NCBI RefSeq assembly: GCF_017592825.1
Contig: NZ_JAGFMD010000001.1
Location: 1,178,001-1,242,000, forward strand
From: Roseivirga sp. E12
Lineage (GTDB): Bacteria; Bacteroidota; Bacteroidia; Cytophagales; Cyclobacteriaceae
Direction of reading: 5' to 3'
Length of the DNA: 64,000 bases
Shown here: positions 1 to 10,101 of the stretch, one piece after another
Numbering within the stretch: the stretch's first letter is position 1
How the letters are laid out: every line of letters starts with the position of its first letter
Made by a program: the position numbers and the translations under genes
Notes under the pieces: model-generated
Database searches by the model: none
What the model was told of the DNA's origin: nothing
The model's input: only the letters and a program-made list of their open reading frames with translations

Positions 1-22
1 ATCGAATTTTAGAGATGACTAA

Positions 23-889
23 TTAAGCGCTAAGTGTAGCTAATACTCTTTTGATCAAATCGTCTACCGCAGACTCATGGTTCTTAGAGAACTCTTGACG
101 TGCCCGATTAGCAATTAAAGCATTGAGGCTAATCATTTCATGACCTAAAAGTTGTGCCATTGCGTAGTAGCCTGCTGTTTCCATTTCAAGATTGGTGAAC
201 TGGCCAAAGGGTGTATTCATAGCTGCGAGTCTATCTACCAGTCCATCCACTCTAGGCTTAAGTCTAACTTGGCGTCCTTGAGGTGCATAGAAACCAGGAG
301 CTGTGATGGTAACACCTTGATAGTAGTTATCACTGAAAAGGGACAAAAGTTTTTCAGAAGCTTTGGCAAAATATGGTTGAAAACTTAAGGAAAGCTCATT
401 TTGTATTTTTCGAGTGAAGTCTTCTGTAACCTTGTCACTAGTCCAATTATAGAAGTTCATCAGTGTATCCAAGCCTAATGCTGCCGTAGATACCAGAAAT
501 GCGTCAATTGGAATTTCTGGCTGCAGGCATCCCGAAGTTCCAATTCTAATTATCTGAAGGCTCTTCAAGTCTTCCTTAATCTCACGAGTTTCCAAGTTTA
601 CGTTTACCAAGGCATCTAACTCGGTCATGAGTAATTCTACATTGTCAGTACCCATTCCTGAGCTGATAACGGAAAGTCTCTTCCCTCCTAAAGTCCCTGT
701 ATGAGTGACTAACTCTCTACTGTTTACTTGGTGTTCTACTTTGTCAAAATAGCAACTCACCTTCGGTACTCTTTCAGGGTCACCAACCACTATAATGGTA
801 TCCGCGACCATTTCAGGAGATAGGTTCAGGTGATATACACGTCCCTGAGGAGTAAGTATTAATTCCGACTCAGGGATTCTTATGCTCAT
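23..889 (-). CDS. Nucleoside phosphorylase (uridine phosphorylase-like)
   Basis: A 288-residue cytoplasmic enzyme of the PNP/UDP phosphorylase superfamily, which cleaves nucleosides with phosphate to a free base and ribose-1-phosphate. Visible family marks are the N-terminal phosphate loop GDPERVPKV (about residues 36-44), the glycine-rich stretch SSGMGTDNVE (about 76-85), IRIGTSGCLQPEIP (about 114-127) and the nucleoside-binding LEMETAGYYAMA near residue 235. Length is a little above the usual 250-260 residues. The start overlaps the stop of the upstream trhO by four bases, so the two are probably co-transcribed. The class is well supported; the preferred base (uracil or purine) is inferred from general resemblance only. 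Confidence 0.85.
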   Translation of the reverse strand: MSIRIPESELILTPQGRVYHLNLSPEMVADTIIVVGDPERVPKVSCYFDKVEHQVNSRELVTHTGTLGGKRLSVISSGMGTDNVELLMTELDALVNVNLETREIKEDLKSLQIIRIGTSGCLQPEIPIDAFLVSTAALGLDTLMNFYNWTSDKVTEDFTRKIQNELSLSFQPYFAKASEKLLSLFSDNYYQGVTITAPGFYAPQGRQVRLKPRVDGLVDRLAAMNTPFGQFTNLEMETAGYYAMAQLLGHEMISLNALIANRARQEFSKNHESAVDDLIKRVLATLSA

Positions 890-1854
890 GAGTTAATTTT
901 TGCTGGTTCGCGCTTAACCCCCTTGAGAGGGTTATAATGGTTCGTATTCTTTTGATAGTACCCTGTACCATCATAAGGTCTTCTAGAAGGATTGTTTCTG
1001 CACTCGTCAGAACAGCAGCCATCCATTAACCAACCAGCCTCCTCGCTCATAGGAATGTGTGCATTACACTCAGAGTTTGCACAATTCACCATACGATCGG
1101 TAGGCTCTCCTGTAATATGACACCTAGAAAGAATACTTGGATTAACATGGTTAACGTCTGCCGTTATACGATTGTCAAACACGTAACACTTTCCTTCGAA
1201 GTCTTTTCCTTCAGCTTCAATTCCGTACTTGATAATACCTCCGTGAAGCTGATACACATTCTCAAAACCTTGTTCCAATAGGTAGGCACTCGCCTTTTCA
1301 CATTTGATCCCTCCTGTGCAATAGGTGATAACTTTCTTGTTCCTTAAGTGATCAAGCTCCTTAACCTTTTCTGGAAAGTCTCTGAAGTTATCTATATCTA
1401 GCGTCAGGGCATTTTTGAACTTCCCTACGTTATGCTCATAGTTGCTACGAACGTCAAGAATGACGGTATCTTCTGGCTGGTTTTCAAGAATTTCTTTGAA
1501 CTGGCCTGGCTCTACGTACTGCCCGGTCTCTTCCCTTGGGTTGAGATGTCTTAAACTAGAATGAACAATTTCTGGCTTAACGCGAACATGTAGCTTGGCA
1601 AAAGCCATTCTATCATGCGCTTCAACCTTAAATTCCGTATCTGCAAAACGCGCGTCTGACTGCACATAGCTCATGTACTTTTCACAATCTTCTCGCAGGC
1701 CTGAAACGGTGCCATTAAGTCCTTCTGGAGAGATGATGATTCTTCCTCTTAGGTTGTTATCGACACAAAAAAGGTGATGTTGTTCTCTGTATGCTTCAAA
1801 ATCCTTGATTTCGGCATAGCAGTAATAGAGTAATATTGAATACTTCTTTTCCAT
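886..1854 (-). CDS. trhO: tRNA uridine(34) hydroxylase, rhodanese family
   Basis: A 322-residue protein of the TrhO/YceA family, which hydroxylates uridine at the wobble position of tRNAs, the first step to 5-methoxyuridine-type modifications. An N-terminal UPF0176 domain contains RIIISPEGLNGTVSG (about 38-52). A rhodanese domain follows, with the active-site loop YCTGGIKCEKAS (about 178-189). A cysteine-rich tail comes next (CANSECNAH, CCSDECRNN), then a charged C-terminus. The order and length match the family. It overlaps the following phosphorylase gene by four bases. An older description as a generic rhodanese sulfurtransferase would also fit the fold. Confidence 0.9.
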   Translation of the reverse strand: MEKKYSILLYYCYAEIKDFEAYREQHHLFCVDNNLRGRIIISPEGLNGTVSGLREDCEKYMSYVQSDARFADTEFKVEAHDRMAFAKLHVRVKPEIVHSSLRHLNPREETGQYVEPGQFKEILENQPEDTVILDVRSNYEHNVGKFKNALTLDIDNFRDFPEKVKELDHLRNKKVITYCTGGIKCEKASAYLLEQGFENVYQLHGGIIKYGIEAEGKDFEGKCYVFDNRITADVNHVNPSILSRCHITGEPTDRMVNCANSECNAHIPMSEEAGWLMDGCCSDECRNNPSRRPYDGTGYYQKNTNHYNPLKGVKREPAKINS

Positions 1855-1889
1855 AACTTCTGCCCTATTGCTTGTAGGGTGAATTTATT

Positions 1890-2522
1890 CTAAACTTCTT
1901 TTGCAGGATTTCCGAATACCGTTTTGCCCTTTTCGACATCACCGATAACCACAGACCCTGCACCAATTCTGGCATTCTTGCCTATTTTAACGCCTGGTAC
2001 AATTGTTACACCAGAACCTATAAATACATTTTCTTCAATTTGGGCCTCAGCACCAACGGTACTTCCAGCACCTACTTGAACTAGATCACCTAAACTGGCA
2101 CTATAGTCTACAACTACATTACTATGCAGCATACAGTGATCACCAAGTTTTGCATTCGCTCCAATAATTACCCCACTATTGATGAATTCTCCATGACCAA
2201 TATGTGCTGATGGAGCGATCTCGGTATTACTGTGGACGGCATTTACTGGCATCATCTTTCTTCGCTCTTTCATGAGCTTTATAATCCCCTTACGCAGATT
2301 TCTATCGTCTGCGGCAATGAACCCTTCGCATTTCTTTCCGATCAACTTCAAGAAACCATCGTCATCTGTTCTGCCTAGAATAGATAACTCTCCTAGCTCA
2401 GTTCCATGTAGTTTTTCATTGTCGTCAAGGTAGCCGTAAACAATGATGTCGTTACTCTCAAAAATCTCTCTGGCTGCCTGCCCTAAAGCACTAGCTCCGA
2501 AAATGATTACAGGGTTTTTCAT
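1890..2522 (-). CDS. NeuD-like sugar O-acyltransferase (hexapeptide repeat)
   Basis: A 210-residue protein with a two-part build: an N-terminal nucleotide-binding-like domain starting MKNPVIIFGASALGQAAREI, then a left-handed beta-helix of hexapeptide repeats from about residue 100 to the end (for example GANAKLGDHCML, IGSGVTIVPGVKIGKNARIG). This matches the NeuD/PglD acetyltransferases, which use acetyl-CoA to acetylate sugars or sugar nucleotides for surface polysaccharides or glycoproteins. No glycan genes lie nearby, so the acceptor cannot be told. It sits alone between trhO and the DUF2851 gene with short gaps. Confidence 0.8.
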   Translation of the reverse strand: MKNPVIIFGASALGQAAREIFESNDIIVYGYLDDNEKLHGTELGELSILGRTDDDGFLKLIGKKCEGFIAADDRNLRKGIIKLMKERRKMMPVNAVHSNTEIAPSAHIGHGEFINSGVIIGANAKLGDHCMLHSNVVVDYSASLGDLVQVGAGSTVGAEAQIEENVFIGSGVTIVPGVKIGKNARIGAGSVVIGDVEKGKTVFGNPAKEV

Positions 2523-2584
2523 GCATTAATGAATTGGAGGGCAAAGATAAAGTATTTCGTAAGAATACGCCCAACTGACTAAGA

Positions 2585-3859
2585 TTAAGCCTTAATCAAT
2601 TCAGCACCAATGGTACATTCAATGCATCTCTTATGCTTACAAAAGGTGTTGTGCAATTCAATCAAGCCTTGACTATCAAATGCCGAAGAAACATTCCAGC
2701 CGATGGCATTCCAAAGTCGTGTAATCTTATTTTCTTCCTTCGAAAGTGCCATGAGCAAATTGAGCGCTTTATCCAATGGTTCTGAATTGTCTTTGTATTT
2801 GGCGTAGGCCACAAGCAATGGAACTGTTGTGTTGATCAAGAGATTCTCCTTGGCTGACTTTGTGAGCCCACCAATTTTAGTCTTACTCTTTTTGTCAATG
2901 ACCAAATGCTCTTGCCAATAACTGGATTGGGTTACTTGCAGCTGTTTGATTAACCCTTTTGGATCTTCAAACTCCGTAAAAAGGGAGAAAATATTCTGAT
3001 GATTAAACATCAATGCCGCTAGTTGGGCAATTCTTACTGTGGGGAAATTACTTGGACGTACACCTGAAAAATGCCATTGATTGTAACGCAACTCATGAGA
3101 GAGGCCATATTTGGTTGAGAGGTAATCGTATTCAGATTTGAGTGTTTTCAAATATGGGTCGATTACATCAACACTCAGCAAACCAGATGCTCCAAATAGA
3201 AGTGCTTCATAATGCATCAGCTGATTATGCTTAAACAGTACTTTTGAAGGCACCAAGCGCGCCAAATCCAACATAGACACTGAATTGGTCTTGAAGCCCA
3301 AGCCCTTGGACAGCCATTGATAGGCCGTCTCTTCCCAATCTGAATTATTAGCTTCCAGTAACTCTGTGACCGATCTTGCTTTATCTTCGATTCGACCAAT
3401 TAAGGCTCTTTCTAACATTGAAAGTCGGGTGATCACCTTTGTAGATTGGAGTTGATCCGCACAAGGAATTGGGTCACCGTTTTGGATCATTGCATTATAT
3501 CGATTCAACATTTTAGGTTTGATCAAACCCTTAAGCACAAGAGTGGGCAATGGTTTTTTATGGTCGTCAAGCACTTCTTTATCATGTTCATAGACAACAT
3601 GAAGAATGACATTGTCATAGTTTGGGTTTCCCTCATGCTTGTGCTGATACCAGTCAGAAGATTTCAAATGTATTTCGACTGCACCTGCCCATTTAATACC
3701 ACCTATGACTACGTGTGCTTCTTTGAAGTCAGGTCCCGCCAAATGATTATGGAAGCCAGTTTTTTGAATCGTAATGGGTTCACCACTGCTCGTGAAAAGG
3801 TCAGTCTTGTTGAAGTACTGGTTTTTCCACACAAAGTGCAGAAATGCTTCTTGAATCAT
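2585..3859 (-). CDS. DUF2851 family protein
   Basis: A 424-residue soluble protein recognisable as DUF2851, a family of unknown function largely restricted to Bacteroidota. Typical stretches are the N-terminal EAFLHFVWKNQYF, the motif GPDFKEAHVVIGGIKWAGAVEIHLKSSDW split over residues 42-70, and GLGFKTNS near residue 186. The C-terminus carries a conserved cysteine cluster, CKHKRCIECTIGAELI. There is no signal peptide or membrane segment. It lies just upstream of pyrF on the same strand, 25 bases past its stop. No function is proposed. Confidence 0.85.
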   Translation of the reverse strand: MIQEAFLHFVWKNQYFNKTDLFTSSGEPITIQKTGFHNHLAGPDFKEAHVVIGGIKWAGAVEIHLKSSDWYQHKHEGNPNYDNVILHVVYEHDKEVLDDHKKPLPTLVLKGLIKPKMLNRYNAMIQNGDPIPCADQLQSTKVITRLSMLERALIGRIEDKARSVTELLEANNSDWEETAYQWLSKGLGFKTNSVSMLDLARLVPSKVLFKHNQLMHYEALLFGASGLLSVDVIDPYLKTLKSEYDYLSTKYGLSHELRYNQWHFSGVRPSNFPTVRIAQLAALMFNHQNIFSLFTEFEDPKGLIKQLQVTQSSYWQEHLVIDKKSKTKIGGLTKSAKENLLINTTVPLLVAYAKYKDNSEPLDKALNLLMALSKEENKITRLWNAIGWNVSSAFDSQGLIELHNTFCKHKRCIECTIGAELIKA

Positions 3860-3884
3860 TGTGGTGCAGGTTTACACCAAGAAT

Positions 3885-4700
3885 TTAAAGGTATTTATCC
3901 AGAAACCCAGCCATTTGCGCTTGTAGTTCTTCGGCTTTTTGACCTGCAACAGCTGCAAAGTCTGCTGAATTATCAGCGTAGATAATACCTCTTGAGGAAT
4001 TGACAAGTAAACCACAATGGTTATTCATTCCATATTTAGAAACCTCTTCTAAACTTCCTCCCTGTGCGCCAACACCAGGAACTAGCAAGAAGTGGTCAGG
4101 CACTATATTCCTAATATTTTGTAATGCTTCGGCTCTAGTGGCACCCACAACATACATGAGCTGATCTGTATCTCCCCACTCTTGGCTTTTGCGGAGTACT
4201 TCTTCATAAAGCTCGCCACCTTTATTCAATCCAAGGTTTTGGAAATCCTTTCCACCTGCATTTGAAGTAAGTGCCAATAAAATCACCCACTTATTATCGA
4301 AGTCGAGGAAGGGCTTTACCGAGTCTTCTCCCATATAAGGAGCTACCGTAATTGAATCACAGTCCATTTGCTCAAAAAAGGCCCGGGCATACATTTTGGA
4401 GGTATTACCTATGTCTCCTCTTTTGGCATCAGCGATAGTAAAAATATCTTTGGGAATGTAGTCTATCGTCTTTTGAAGGCTCTTCCATCCTTCAATTCCA
4501 TGTGCCTCATAGAAGGCGATATTAGGCTTATAAGCCACTGCATATTTAGCTGTGGCGTCAATGATCTGCTTATTGAACTCGAAAATCGGATCTTCGAGGT
4601 CTAAAAGGTGCTTTGGAATCTTTTGAATGTCAGTATCTAAACCTACACAGAGGTAGGATGACTTCTTTTTAATTTGCTCAAAGAGCGCAGCTCTATTCAT
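3885..4700 (-). CDS. pyrF: Orotidine 5'-phosphate decarboxylase, subfamily 2
   Basis: A 271-residue TIM-barrel enzyme that decarboxylates OMP to UMP, the last step of de novo pyrimidine synthesis. The catalytic motif [19 protein letters not shown] (about 91-109) has the D-x-K-x-x-D arrangement. The early [14 protein letters not shown] and the late phosphate-binding [11 protein letters not shown] fit the longer subfamily 2 rather than the E. coli type. It overlaps lolA by four bases (ATGA), and pyrD, another pyrimidine gene, lies about 3 kb upstream on the same strand. Confidence 0.95.
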   Translation of the reverse strand: MNRAALFEQIKKKSSYLCVGLDTDIQKIPKHLLDLEDPIFEFNKQIIDATAKYAVAYKPNIAFYEAHGIEGWKSLQKTIDYIPKDIFTIADAKRGDIGNTSKMYARAFFEQMDCDSITVAPYMGEDSVKPFLDFDNKWVILLALTSNAGGKDFQNLGLNKGGELYEEVLRKSQEWGDTDQLMYVVGATRAEALQNIRNIVPDHFLLVPGVGAQGGSLEEVSKYGMNNHCGLLVNSSRGIIYADNSADFAAVAGQKAEELQAQMAGFLDKYL

Positions 4701-5338
4701 TCGTTACGCAAATCTTCTTTATGTTGTACTGGATTAGCTTCTTCATCAAATTCGAAATACTTAGCATCAAAAGCTTGATCCGGTTTGAAAGCTGAAACTT
4801 CAAAATTAGTTTTGGCTCCATCATAGTCGATCAGATCCCAAGCTTTTAAGTAAGCATCCTTCTGACCGATGTACATCACAATATTGGTGAAATCTGCATC
4901 CTCATCTGTAGAAATGAGCTCTACGACATCCACTAACTCTCCGTTGATATTGTCTTGACGCTTGTATTCGTAAGTGAAACCTTCCTTATAAATATCATAG
5001 ATATTCGCAGGGTTAATTGCTCCTTCTTCCGGTTCAAAATTACTGATGGTCAGTTCTTGAGATTCAACCAGGTAAGTCCATAATACAGGTCCATTACAAT
5101 AGATTTGCTGACCTTCAATTCTTAAAACAAATTTTTCCTTGGCTACCGAGGCTGATCCTGCCGTTCTGGCAATTACTTCAGCTTCACTGAAATTCTTCTG
5201 AACAAAGGAAATCTCAAACCCTGCCATTGCCTTATAAGTAGTGCTCATTCTATCGAGCACAGTCTTTGCATCTCCACTTTGGCCTTTAGCTGCTAAAGCA
5301 ACAACAGCTAAAATCAACACATATATTAACTTCTTCAT
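4697..5338 (-). CDS. lolA: LolA-like outer-membrane lipoprotein carrier
   Basis: A 213-residue periplasmic protein of the LolA fold, which carries lipoproteins from the inner membrane to the outer membrane. I chose the ATG at 5338, giving [20 protein letters not shown], a clean signal peptide, with an AGAAAG stretch just upstream. A longer frame from 5362 would add eight charged residues before it. The mature part has the family pattern: [19 protein letters not shown] at the N-terminus and a beta-rich body with [11 protein letters not shown] near residue 85. It follows ftsK by 20 bases, an arrangement common in Bacteroidota. Confidence 0.85.
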   Translation of the reverse strand: MKKLIYVLILAVVALAAKGQSGDAKTVLDRMSTTYKAMAGFEISFVQKNFSEAEVIARTAGSASVAKEKFVLRIEGQQIYCNGPVLWTYLVESQELTISNFEPEEGAINPANIYDIYKEGFTYEYKRQDNINGELVDVVELISTDEDADFTNIVMYIGQKDAYLKAWDLIDYDGAKTNFEVSAFKPDQAFDAKYFEFDEEANPVQHKEDLRNE

Positions 5339-5358
5339 CTTCTTTCTATTCCGTGGAA

Positions 5359-7899
5359 TCAATTATCATCGATAGTATTCAATAACTGTTCCAAACTGTA
5401 TTCATCTGGTATTAAGACCTGCCTGGCCTTACTCCCTTCAAATGGTCCTACTATGCCAGCAGCTTCCAGTTGATCAATCAATCGTCCAGCTCGGTTATAC
5501 CCAAGCTTCAATTTACGCTGTATCAGACTTGTGCTGCCTTGTTGATGTGCTACTATTAATTTTGCAGCCTCCTCAAACAATGCATCCCTATCAGAAAGGT
5601 CAACATCTCCTGTACTAGAGTCTCCCTCGTCACCAGTAAACTCTGGTAACATGTAAGCAGTCTCATAACCTTTCTGCGAACCAATAAAGTCGCAAATTTC
5701 GTCTACTTCTGGCGTATCTACAAATGCACACTGCAATCTTGTAATATCGGAACCCATGGACAAAAGCATATCTCCTTGCCCTATAAGTTGATCAGCACCA
5801 CCAGCATCCAAAATTGTTCTTGAATCTACCTTCGATGTTACTCTGAACGATAGTCTCGCTGGGAAGTTCGCTTTGATAATACCAGTAATCACATTCACTG
5901 ATGGTCTTTGCGTAGCTACCACTAAGTGAATACCGATCGCTCGAGCCAATTGAGCCAAGCGTGCGATAGGTGTTTCCACTTCTTTACCAGCTGTCATCAT
6001 CAAGTCTGCCAACTCATCTATGACCAAGACGATGTAAGGGAGGAATTTGTGTCCCTTCTCAGGATTTAACTTTCTATCAACAAACTTCTGGTTGTACTCC
6101 TTAATATTCCGGCAAGCGGCATCTTTCAACAAGTCATACCGCTGATCCATCTCAATGCACAAGGAATTGAGTGTATAAATAACCTTCTTGGTATCAGTAA
6201 TAATAGGCTCATCATTATCCGGAAGCTTAGCCAAGTAATGTCTTTCGATCTTATTGAAAAGCGTTAGCTCCACCTTCTTCGGGTCAACCAGAATAAACTT
6301 CAGTTGAGACGGATGTTTCTTATAAAGTAAAGAAGCCAGGATAACGTTGAGTCCGACTGATTTACCTTGACCGGTAGCACCTGCCATTAGCAAGTGAGGC
6401 ATTTTAGCTAAATCAGCTACAAATACTTCGTTTGAAATAGTTTTACCCAGGGCGACCGGTAAGGCCATGTCAGAGTTCATGAACTTGTCAGTAGAAATCA
6501 CTGACTTCATGGAAACCATTTCCTTATTCTTATTTGGCACTTCTATACCAATCGTTCCTTTACCTGGAATTGGAGCAATAATTCTAATACCTAAAGCAGC
6601 CAAGCTTAGTGCAATGTCGTCTTCAAGGTTTTTAATCTTAGAAATTTTGACACCTGCCTCTGGTACAATTTCATAAAGCGTTACCGTAGGCCCTATCGTT
6701 GCCTTAATACTAGCAATCCCAATTTTGAAGTTGGTCAGTGTTTCGACAATCTTGTCTTTATTGGCTTGAAGCTCCTCTTTGGTAACAGATATCTTACCTG
6801 TGGAATATTCCCTCAAAAGGTCCACTTTCGGAAACTGGAACTTTGCCAGATCAAGAGTTGGATCATAATGACCCGCCTTCTCAACCAATTTTTCAGCCTT
6901 CTCATTGATTTCTACCTCAAAGGCAGGCTGAGCATCAGGCGCTTTTGGCTGAGGCTTGTTGACTGGTGTAACTTCTAACTCAAGAGCACTCTCTGCTGGT
7001 TCATCTGCAACCTCAGGTACCGCTTCCGTAACTTGTTCTTCCTTTTCTTCTACTATAGGCTCAGAAGACTTAGCGGCTTCCTTTTCTTCCTTCAAAGAGA
7101 CTACCCAGTCCTTTAGTTCAGCTTCGCTATCCACTACATCAGTGGCACTAGGATCTTCGATTGGGTCTTCCACCGAACTAGCATCAGTATCAACTGGTAG
7201 CACTTCACTCGACTCTTCGTTCGATTCTTCCTTCGAGACGGGGGCAATTGGGGTCTTCTTAAAAGAAAGTATTTCGGTGATATTGAAAAAGAAGATCACG
7301 AATACCAGCAAGGTAAAAGCCAGAAACAGAATTGTTCCAAAGCCCAAAAGGTTGTCAAAGAAGATTGACAACTGATAACCAAGACCTCCGCTATAAAAAC
7401 TCCACTCAGAGATAGATTCATCTCCTTTGATCATTGAGCCCATCAGTAGACTTATCCAGATCAAGAAGAAGAGTGTAAAAGTGATGGCTCTTGACAACTT
7501 GATAAGTGCTTTTCCCCAAATCACTTTGTAGCCAAAGATGAAAAGCAACGGTGGGATCAAAAATGCTGCTATTCCAAACCAGGAGAAAATGAGTTTATGG
7601 GCAACCAGCGCTCCAAGCAACTTCATCCAGTTACCTGCCTCTTGCCCTAATGACTTAACTGTTTCGTTCTGATCAAAGAAAGCTTCCACCACACTTTGAT
7701 CCATTTTACCCGTAAATAGGTAACTGACACAAGCCAAAAAGATGAACACGGAAGCCAGCAGAAGAAAAAAGCCAATCGACAATTGAAATCTCCTATCCCT
7801 TAGAAATGGGATATCGACTTTCAGCGAACGTTTCTTTTTTGGGCCTTTGTCCTTGGTGTTGGACTTAAAAGTGTTGGACTTATACGTGTTTTTAGCCAT
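5359..7899 (-). CDS. ftsK: DNA translocase FtsK/SpoIIIE
   Basis: An 846-residue membrane-anchored motor that pumps chromosomal DNA at the division septum and activates XerCD recombination at dif. It has about four N-terminal membrane segments (near 41-62, 100-124, 135-155 and 183-206). A very acidic, Pro/Ser-rich linker spans roughly 220-330. The RecA-like motor contains Walker A GATGQGKS (507-514) and Walker B YIVLVIDELADLMM. A C-terminal gamma winged-helix DNA-binding domain contains IQRKLKLGYNRAGRLIDQLE. Length is normal for Bacteroidota FtsK. xerD lies close by on the same strand. Confidence 0.97.
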   Translation of the reverse strand: MAKNTYKSNTFKSNTKDKGPKKKRSLKVDIPFLRDRRFQLSIGFFLLLASVFIFLACVSYLFTGKMDQSVVEAFFDQNETVKSLGQEAGNWMKLLGALVAHKLIFSWFGIAAFLIPPLLFIFGYKVIWGKALIKLSRAITFTLFFLIWISLLMGSMIKGDESISEWSFYSGGLGYQLSIFFDNLLGFGTILFLAFTLLVFVIFFFNITEILSFKKTPIAPVSKEESNEESSEVLPVDTDASSVEDPIEDPSATDVVDSEAELKDWVVSLKEEKEAAKSSEPIVEEKEEQVTEAVPEVADEPAESALELEVTPVNKPQPKAPDAQPAFEVEINEKAEKLVEKAGHYDPTLDLAKFQFPKVDLLREYSTGKISVTKEELQANKDKIVETLTNFKIGIASIKATIGPTVTLYEIVPEAGVKISKIKNLEDDIALSLAALGIRIIAPIPGKGTIGIEVPNKNKEMVSMKSVISTDKFMNSDMALPVALGKTISNEVFVADLAKMPHLLMAGATGQGKSVGLNVILASLLYKKHPSQLKFILVDPKKVELTLFNKIERHYLAKLPDNDEPIITDTKKVIYTLNSLCIEMDQRYDLLKDAACRNIKEYNQKFVDRKLNPEKGHKFLPYIVLVIDELADLMMTAGKEVETPIARLAQLARAIGIHLVVATQRPSVNVITGIIKANFPARLSFRVTSKVDSRTILDAGGADQLIGQGDMLLSMGSDITRLQCAFVDTPEVDEICDFIGSQKGYETAYMLPEFTGDEGDSSTGDVDLSDRDALFEEAAKLIVAHQQGSTSLIQRKLKLGYNRAGRLIDQLEAAGIVGPFEGSKARQVLIPDEYSLEQLLNTIDDN

Positions 7900-7972
7900 C
7901 TAAAAATCTAAAACCTGATAATACGAATTTAATCGAATATTATGAACCTATTCTGATCATTCATCAAACGAT

Positions 7973-9037
7973 CTAAGCCTTGTTTTCTTTCCATTTTGCA
8001 AGACCTTTATTAATTCTCTTAATCATACCCGGACCTTCATAAATAAAGCCGGTATAAACCTGAACCAAACTTGCACCTGCTTTTAATTTCTCAATTGCAT
8101 CATCTGCTGTCTGAATCCCTCCCACTCCAATAATCGGAAATGCTCCGTCAGACTTCTCATTAAGAAATCTAATCACCTCTGTCGATCTGGCCTTGACAGC
8201 CTTTCCACTCAATCCTCCTGCACCAATTTCTTCTATCGTATTCTTGGGTGTATTCAATCCTTCTCTCGAAATGGTAGTATTAGTAGCAATAACACCATCA
8301 ATACCCGTCTCATTGACAATTTCAACAATATCCAAAAGTTGTTCTTCGGTCAAGTCTGGTGCTATTTTCAGTAAGATTGGTTTCTTTTCTGAAAATGCCT
8401 TACCCGCTTCCTGAAGACTGTTTAAAATGTGTTTCAGGGGTTCTTTTTCTTGCAACGCCCGTAGGTTGGGCGTGTTGGGCGAACTAACATTAACTACAAA
8501 ATAGTCTACATAGGGATGCAGCCCATTGAAGCAGATTAGATAATCATTAACCGCTTCCTCATTAGGGGTTACCTTGTTCTTCCCGATATTCCCACCTATA
8601 AGGACATTTGTTTTTCGGTTTTTTAATCTTTCAATAGCCTCATCCAAACCACCATTATTAAAACCCATTCGATTAATAAGGCTTTGATCGTCTGGCAGCC
8701 TAAATAATCTAGGTTGGGGGTTTCCTGCTTGAGGCTTAGGAGTAATTGTACCAATTTCAATAAAACCAAAACCTAAAGCAGACAGCTCATTATAGAGCTT
8801 GGCATCTTTATCAAAACCAGCTGCAAGACCTACTGGGTTTTTAAATTTGAGACCGAAACATTCAGTTTCCAGCGAAGTGTATTTAGAATCATAAAGGCTC
8901 TGACTTATTGCCTGAACACCTGGGATTTTAAATAATCGCTTGAGCCACCTGAAGGCAAAATAATGAGCGGATTCTGCGTTTTTGGTGAAGAGAAAGGGGC
9001 GTATTAGGGTTTTGTACAATTGGGGGAATCTTTCCAC
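7973..9037 (-). CDS. pyrD: Dihydroorotate dehydrogenase (quinone), class 2
   Basis: A 354-residue FMN enzyme oxidising dihydroorotate to orotate with quinone as acceptor, at the inner membrane. The N-terminal amphipathic helix of class 2 enzymes is visible ([20 protein letters not shown]). Next come the FMN/substrate region [17 protein letters not shown] (about 67-83) and NRMGFNNGG (about 121-129). The catalytic serine loop is [12 protein letters not shown], and the C-terminal phosphate loop is [16 protein letters not shown]. The reading frame is complete. A short non-coding gap of about 70 bases separates it from ftsK. Confidence 0.96.
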   Translation of the reverse strand: MERFPQLYKTLIRPFLFTKNAESAHYFAFRWLKRLFKIPGVQAISQSLYDSKYTSLETECFGLKFKNPVGLAAGFDKDAKLYNELSALGFGFIEIGTITPKPQAGNPQPRLFRLPDDQSLINRMGFNNGGLDEAIERLKNRKTNVLIGGNIGKNKVTPNEEAVNDYLICFNGLHPYVDYFVVNVSSPNTPNLRALQEKEPLKHILNSLQEAGKAFSEKKPILLKIAPDLTEEQLLDIVEIVNETGIDGVIATNTTISREGLNTPKNTIEEIGAGGLSGKAVKARSTEVIRFLNEKSDGAFPIIGVGGIQTADDAIEKLKAGASLVQVYTGFIYEGPGMIKRINKGLAKWKENKA

Positions 9038-9134
9038 AAAAATAGGGCTTAATATGGAAAGCTATAATGGTTTCTAAAGGAAATACTCAGGCTTATTTCT
9101 TATACCCGTGAAAGCGCCTCTATCAAGTCCATGA

Positions 9135-10034
9135 TTAGCTCCGAGGATGAAACTCTTGAATGACTTGTCGGAGATAATCTCTATCCAGATGCGTGTAGAT
9201 TTCAGTAGTGGTAATAGACTCATGGCCGAGCATTTCTTGCACTGCTCTGAGGTCAGCCCCCCCCTCTATCAAGTGAGTTGCAAAGGAATGGCGAAAGGTA
9301 TGTGGACTGATCGTCTTTTGAATCCCAGCTTTTGCCACTAGGTCTTTCAGAAAGGTAAAGACCATTTGCCGTGTCAACTGCCTACCTCTTCTATTTAGAA
9401 ACAAAAAGGCCTCATGACCGGGCTTCACATCCAAATGAACCCTGACCTCCTCACGATAAATATAGATATGCTTCAATGCTGTTCGTCCAATGGGCACCAA
9501 CCTTTCCTTATTACCCTTTCCAAAAACTCTAAGAAAACCAACATCAAAATGAATATTAGAGGTTTTCAAGCCGATCAATTCAGACACTCGGAGTCCTGAA
9601 CTATAAAGTGTCTCAAGCATTGCACGGTTTCTTGTCCCCTCGGGTGTGGAGTGATCGATGGCCTCGAGAATCTGATCTATTTCTTCTACGCTCAGCGTAT
9701 CCGGTAGTTTTCTACCGAGCTTCGGAGCCTCTAAAAGTGTGGTAGGATCAGTATCCATTTCCCCTTCATAAATGAGAAATTTATAAAATGACTTGAGCCC
9801 TGATATTATTCGAGCTTGCGAAAAAGCGCTCATCCCTACTTCATTGATCCACTCTACCATATCTTGAAGCTCTACAATCGTTACTTGCAAGGGATTCAGG
9901 TCTTTCTCTCTTAAAACCAGAAACTGCTTCAGTTTTACAATATCCCGCACATAAGCATCGACTGAATTTTCACTAAGCGACCTTTCAAGCTTTAAGTAGT
10001 TTTCATACTCCTGAATGTATACATCCCAAGACAT
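9135..10034 (-). CDS. xerD: Tyrosine recombinase XerD/XerC
   Basis: A 299-residue site-specific recombinase that resolves chromosome dimers at dif with FtsK. I chose the ATG at 10034 (MSWDVYIQEYENYLKLERSL), because the 43 extra residues of the longer frame are unlike the family and would run through the aroQ start. The core-binding SAM-like domain occupies about 1-85. The catalytic domain shows R149, H245, R248, H271 and Y280 in the motifs SGLRVSEL, PHTFRHSFATH, LGHESITTTEIYTH. Length is that of housekeeping Xer proteins, and no mobile genes are near. Whether it is the XerC or the XerD partner is not certain. Confidence 0.93.
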   Translation of the reverse strand: MSWDVYIQEYENYLKLERSLSENSVDAYVRDIVKLKQFLVLREKDLNPLQVTIVELQDMVEWINEVGMSAFSQARIISGLKSFYKFLIYEGEMDTDPTTLLEAPKLGRKLPDTLSVEEIDQILEAIDHSTPEGTRNRAMLETLYSSGLRVSELIGLKTSNIHFDVGFLRVFGKGNKERLVPIGRTALKHIYIYREEVRVHLDVKPGHEAFLFLNRRGRQLTRQMVFTFLKDLVAKAGIQKTISPHTFRHSFATHLIEGGADLRAVQEMLGHESITTTEIYTHLDRDYLRQVIQEFHPRS

Positions 10035-10101
10035 GACCAAGTATAAGCAAAACTTAGTATAGATTCTGAAAGAAATGCAGAATGGCTTAGATTTGTCCAT
10101 C

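Noticed and set aside
3446-3985. Plus-strand frame of 179 codons
   Set aside because: It lies opposite DUF2851 and pyrF, crosses the gap between them, and has no recognisable motif or start signal.
6956-7375. Open frame of 139 codons on the plus strand opposite ftsK
   Set aside because: It is the antisense image of the acidic, low-complexity linker of FtsK, giving a Ser/Thr-rich nonsense product without any domain.
9135-10034. Tyrosine recombinase as sign of an integrated element
   Set aside because: Its length and motifs are those of the housekeeping Xer recombinase, it lies near ftsK, and there are no att sites or cargo genes.
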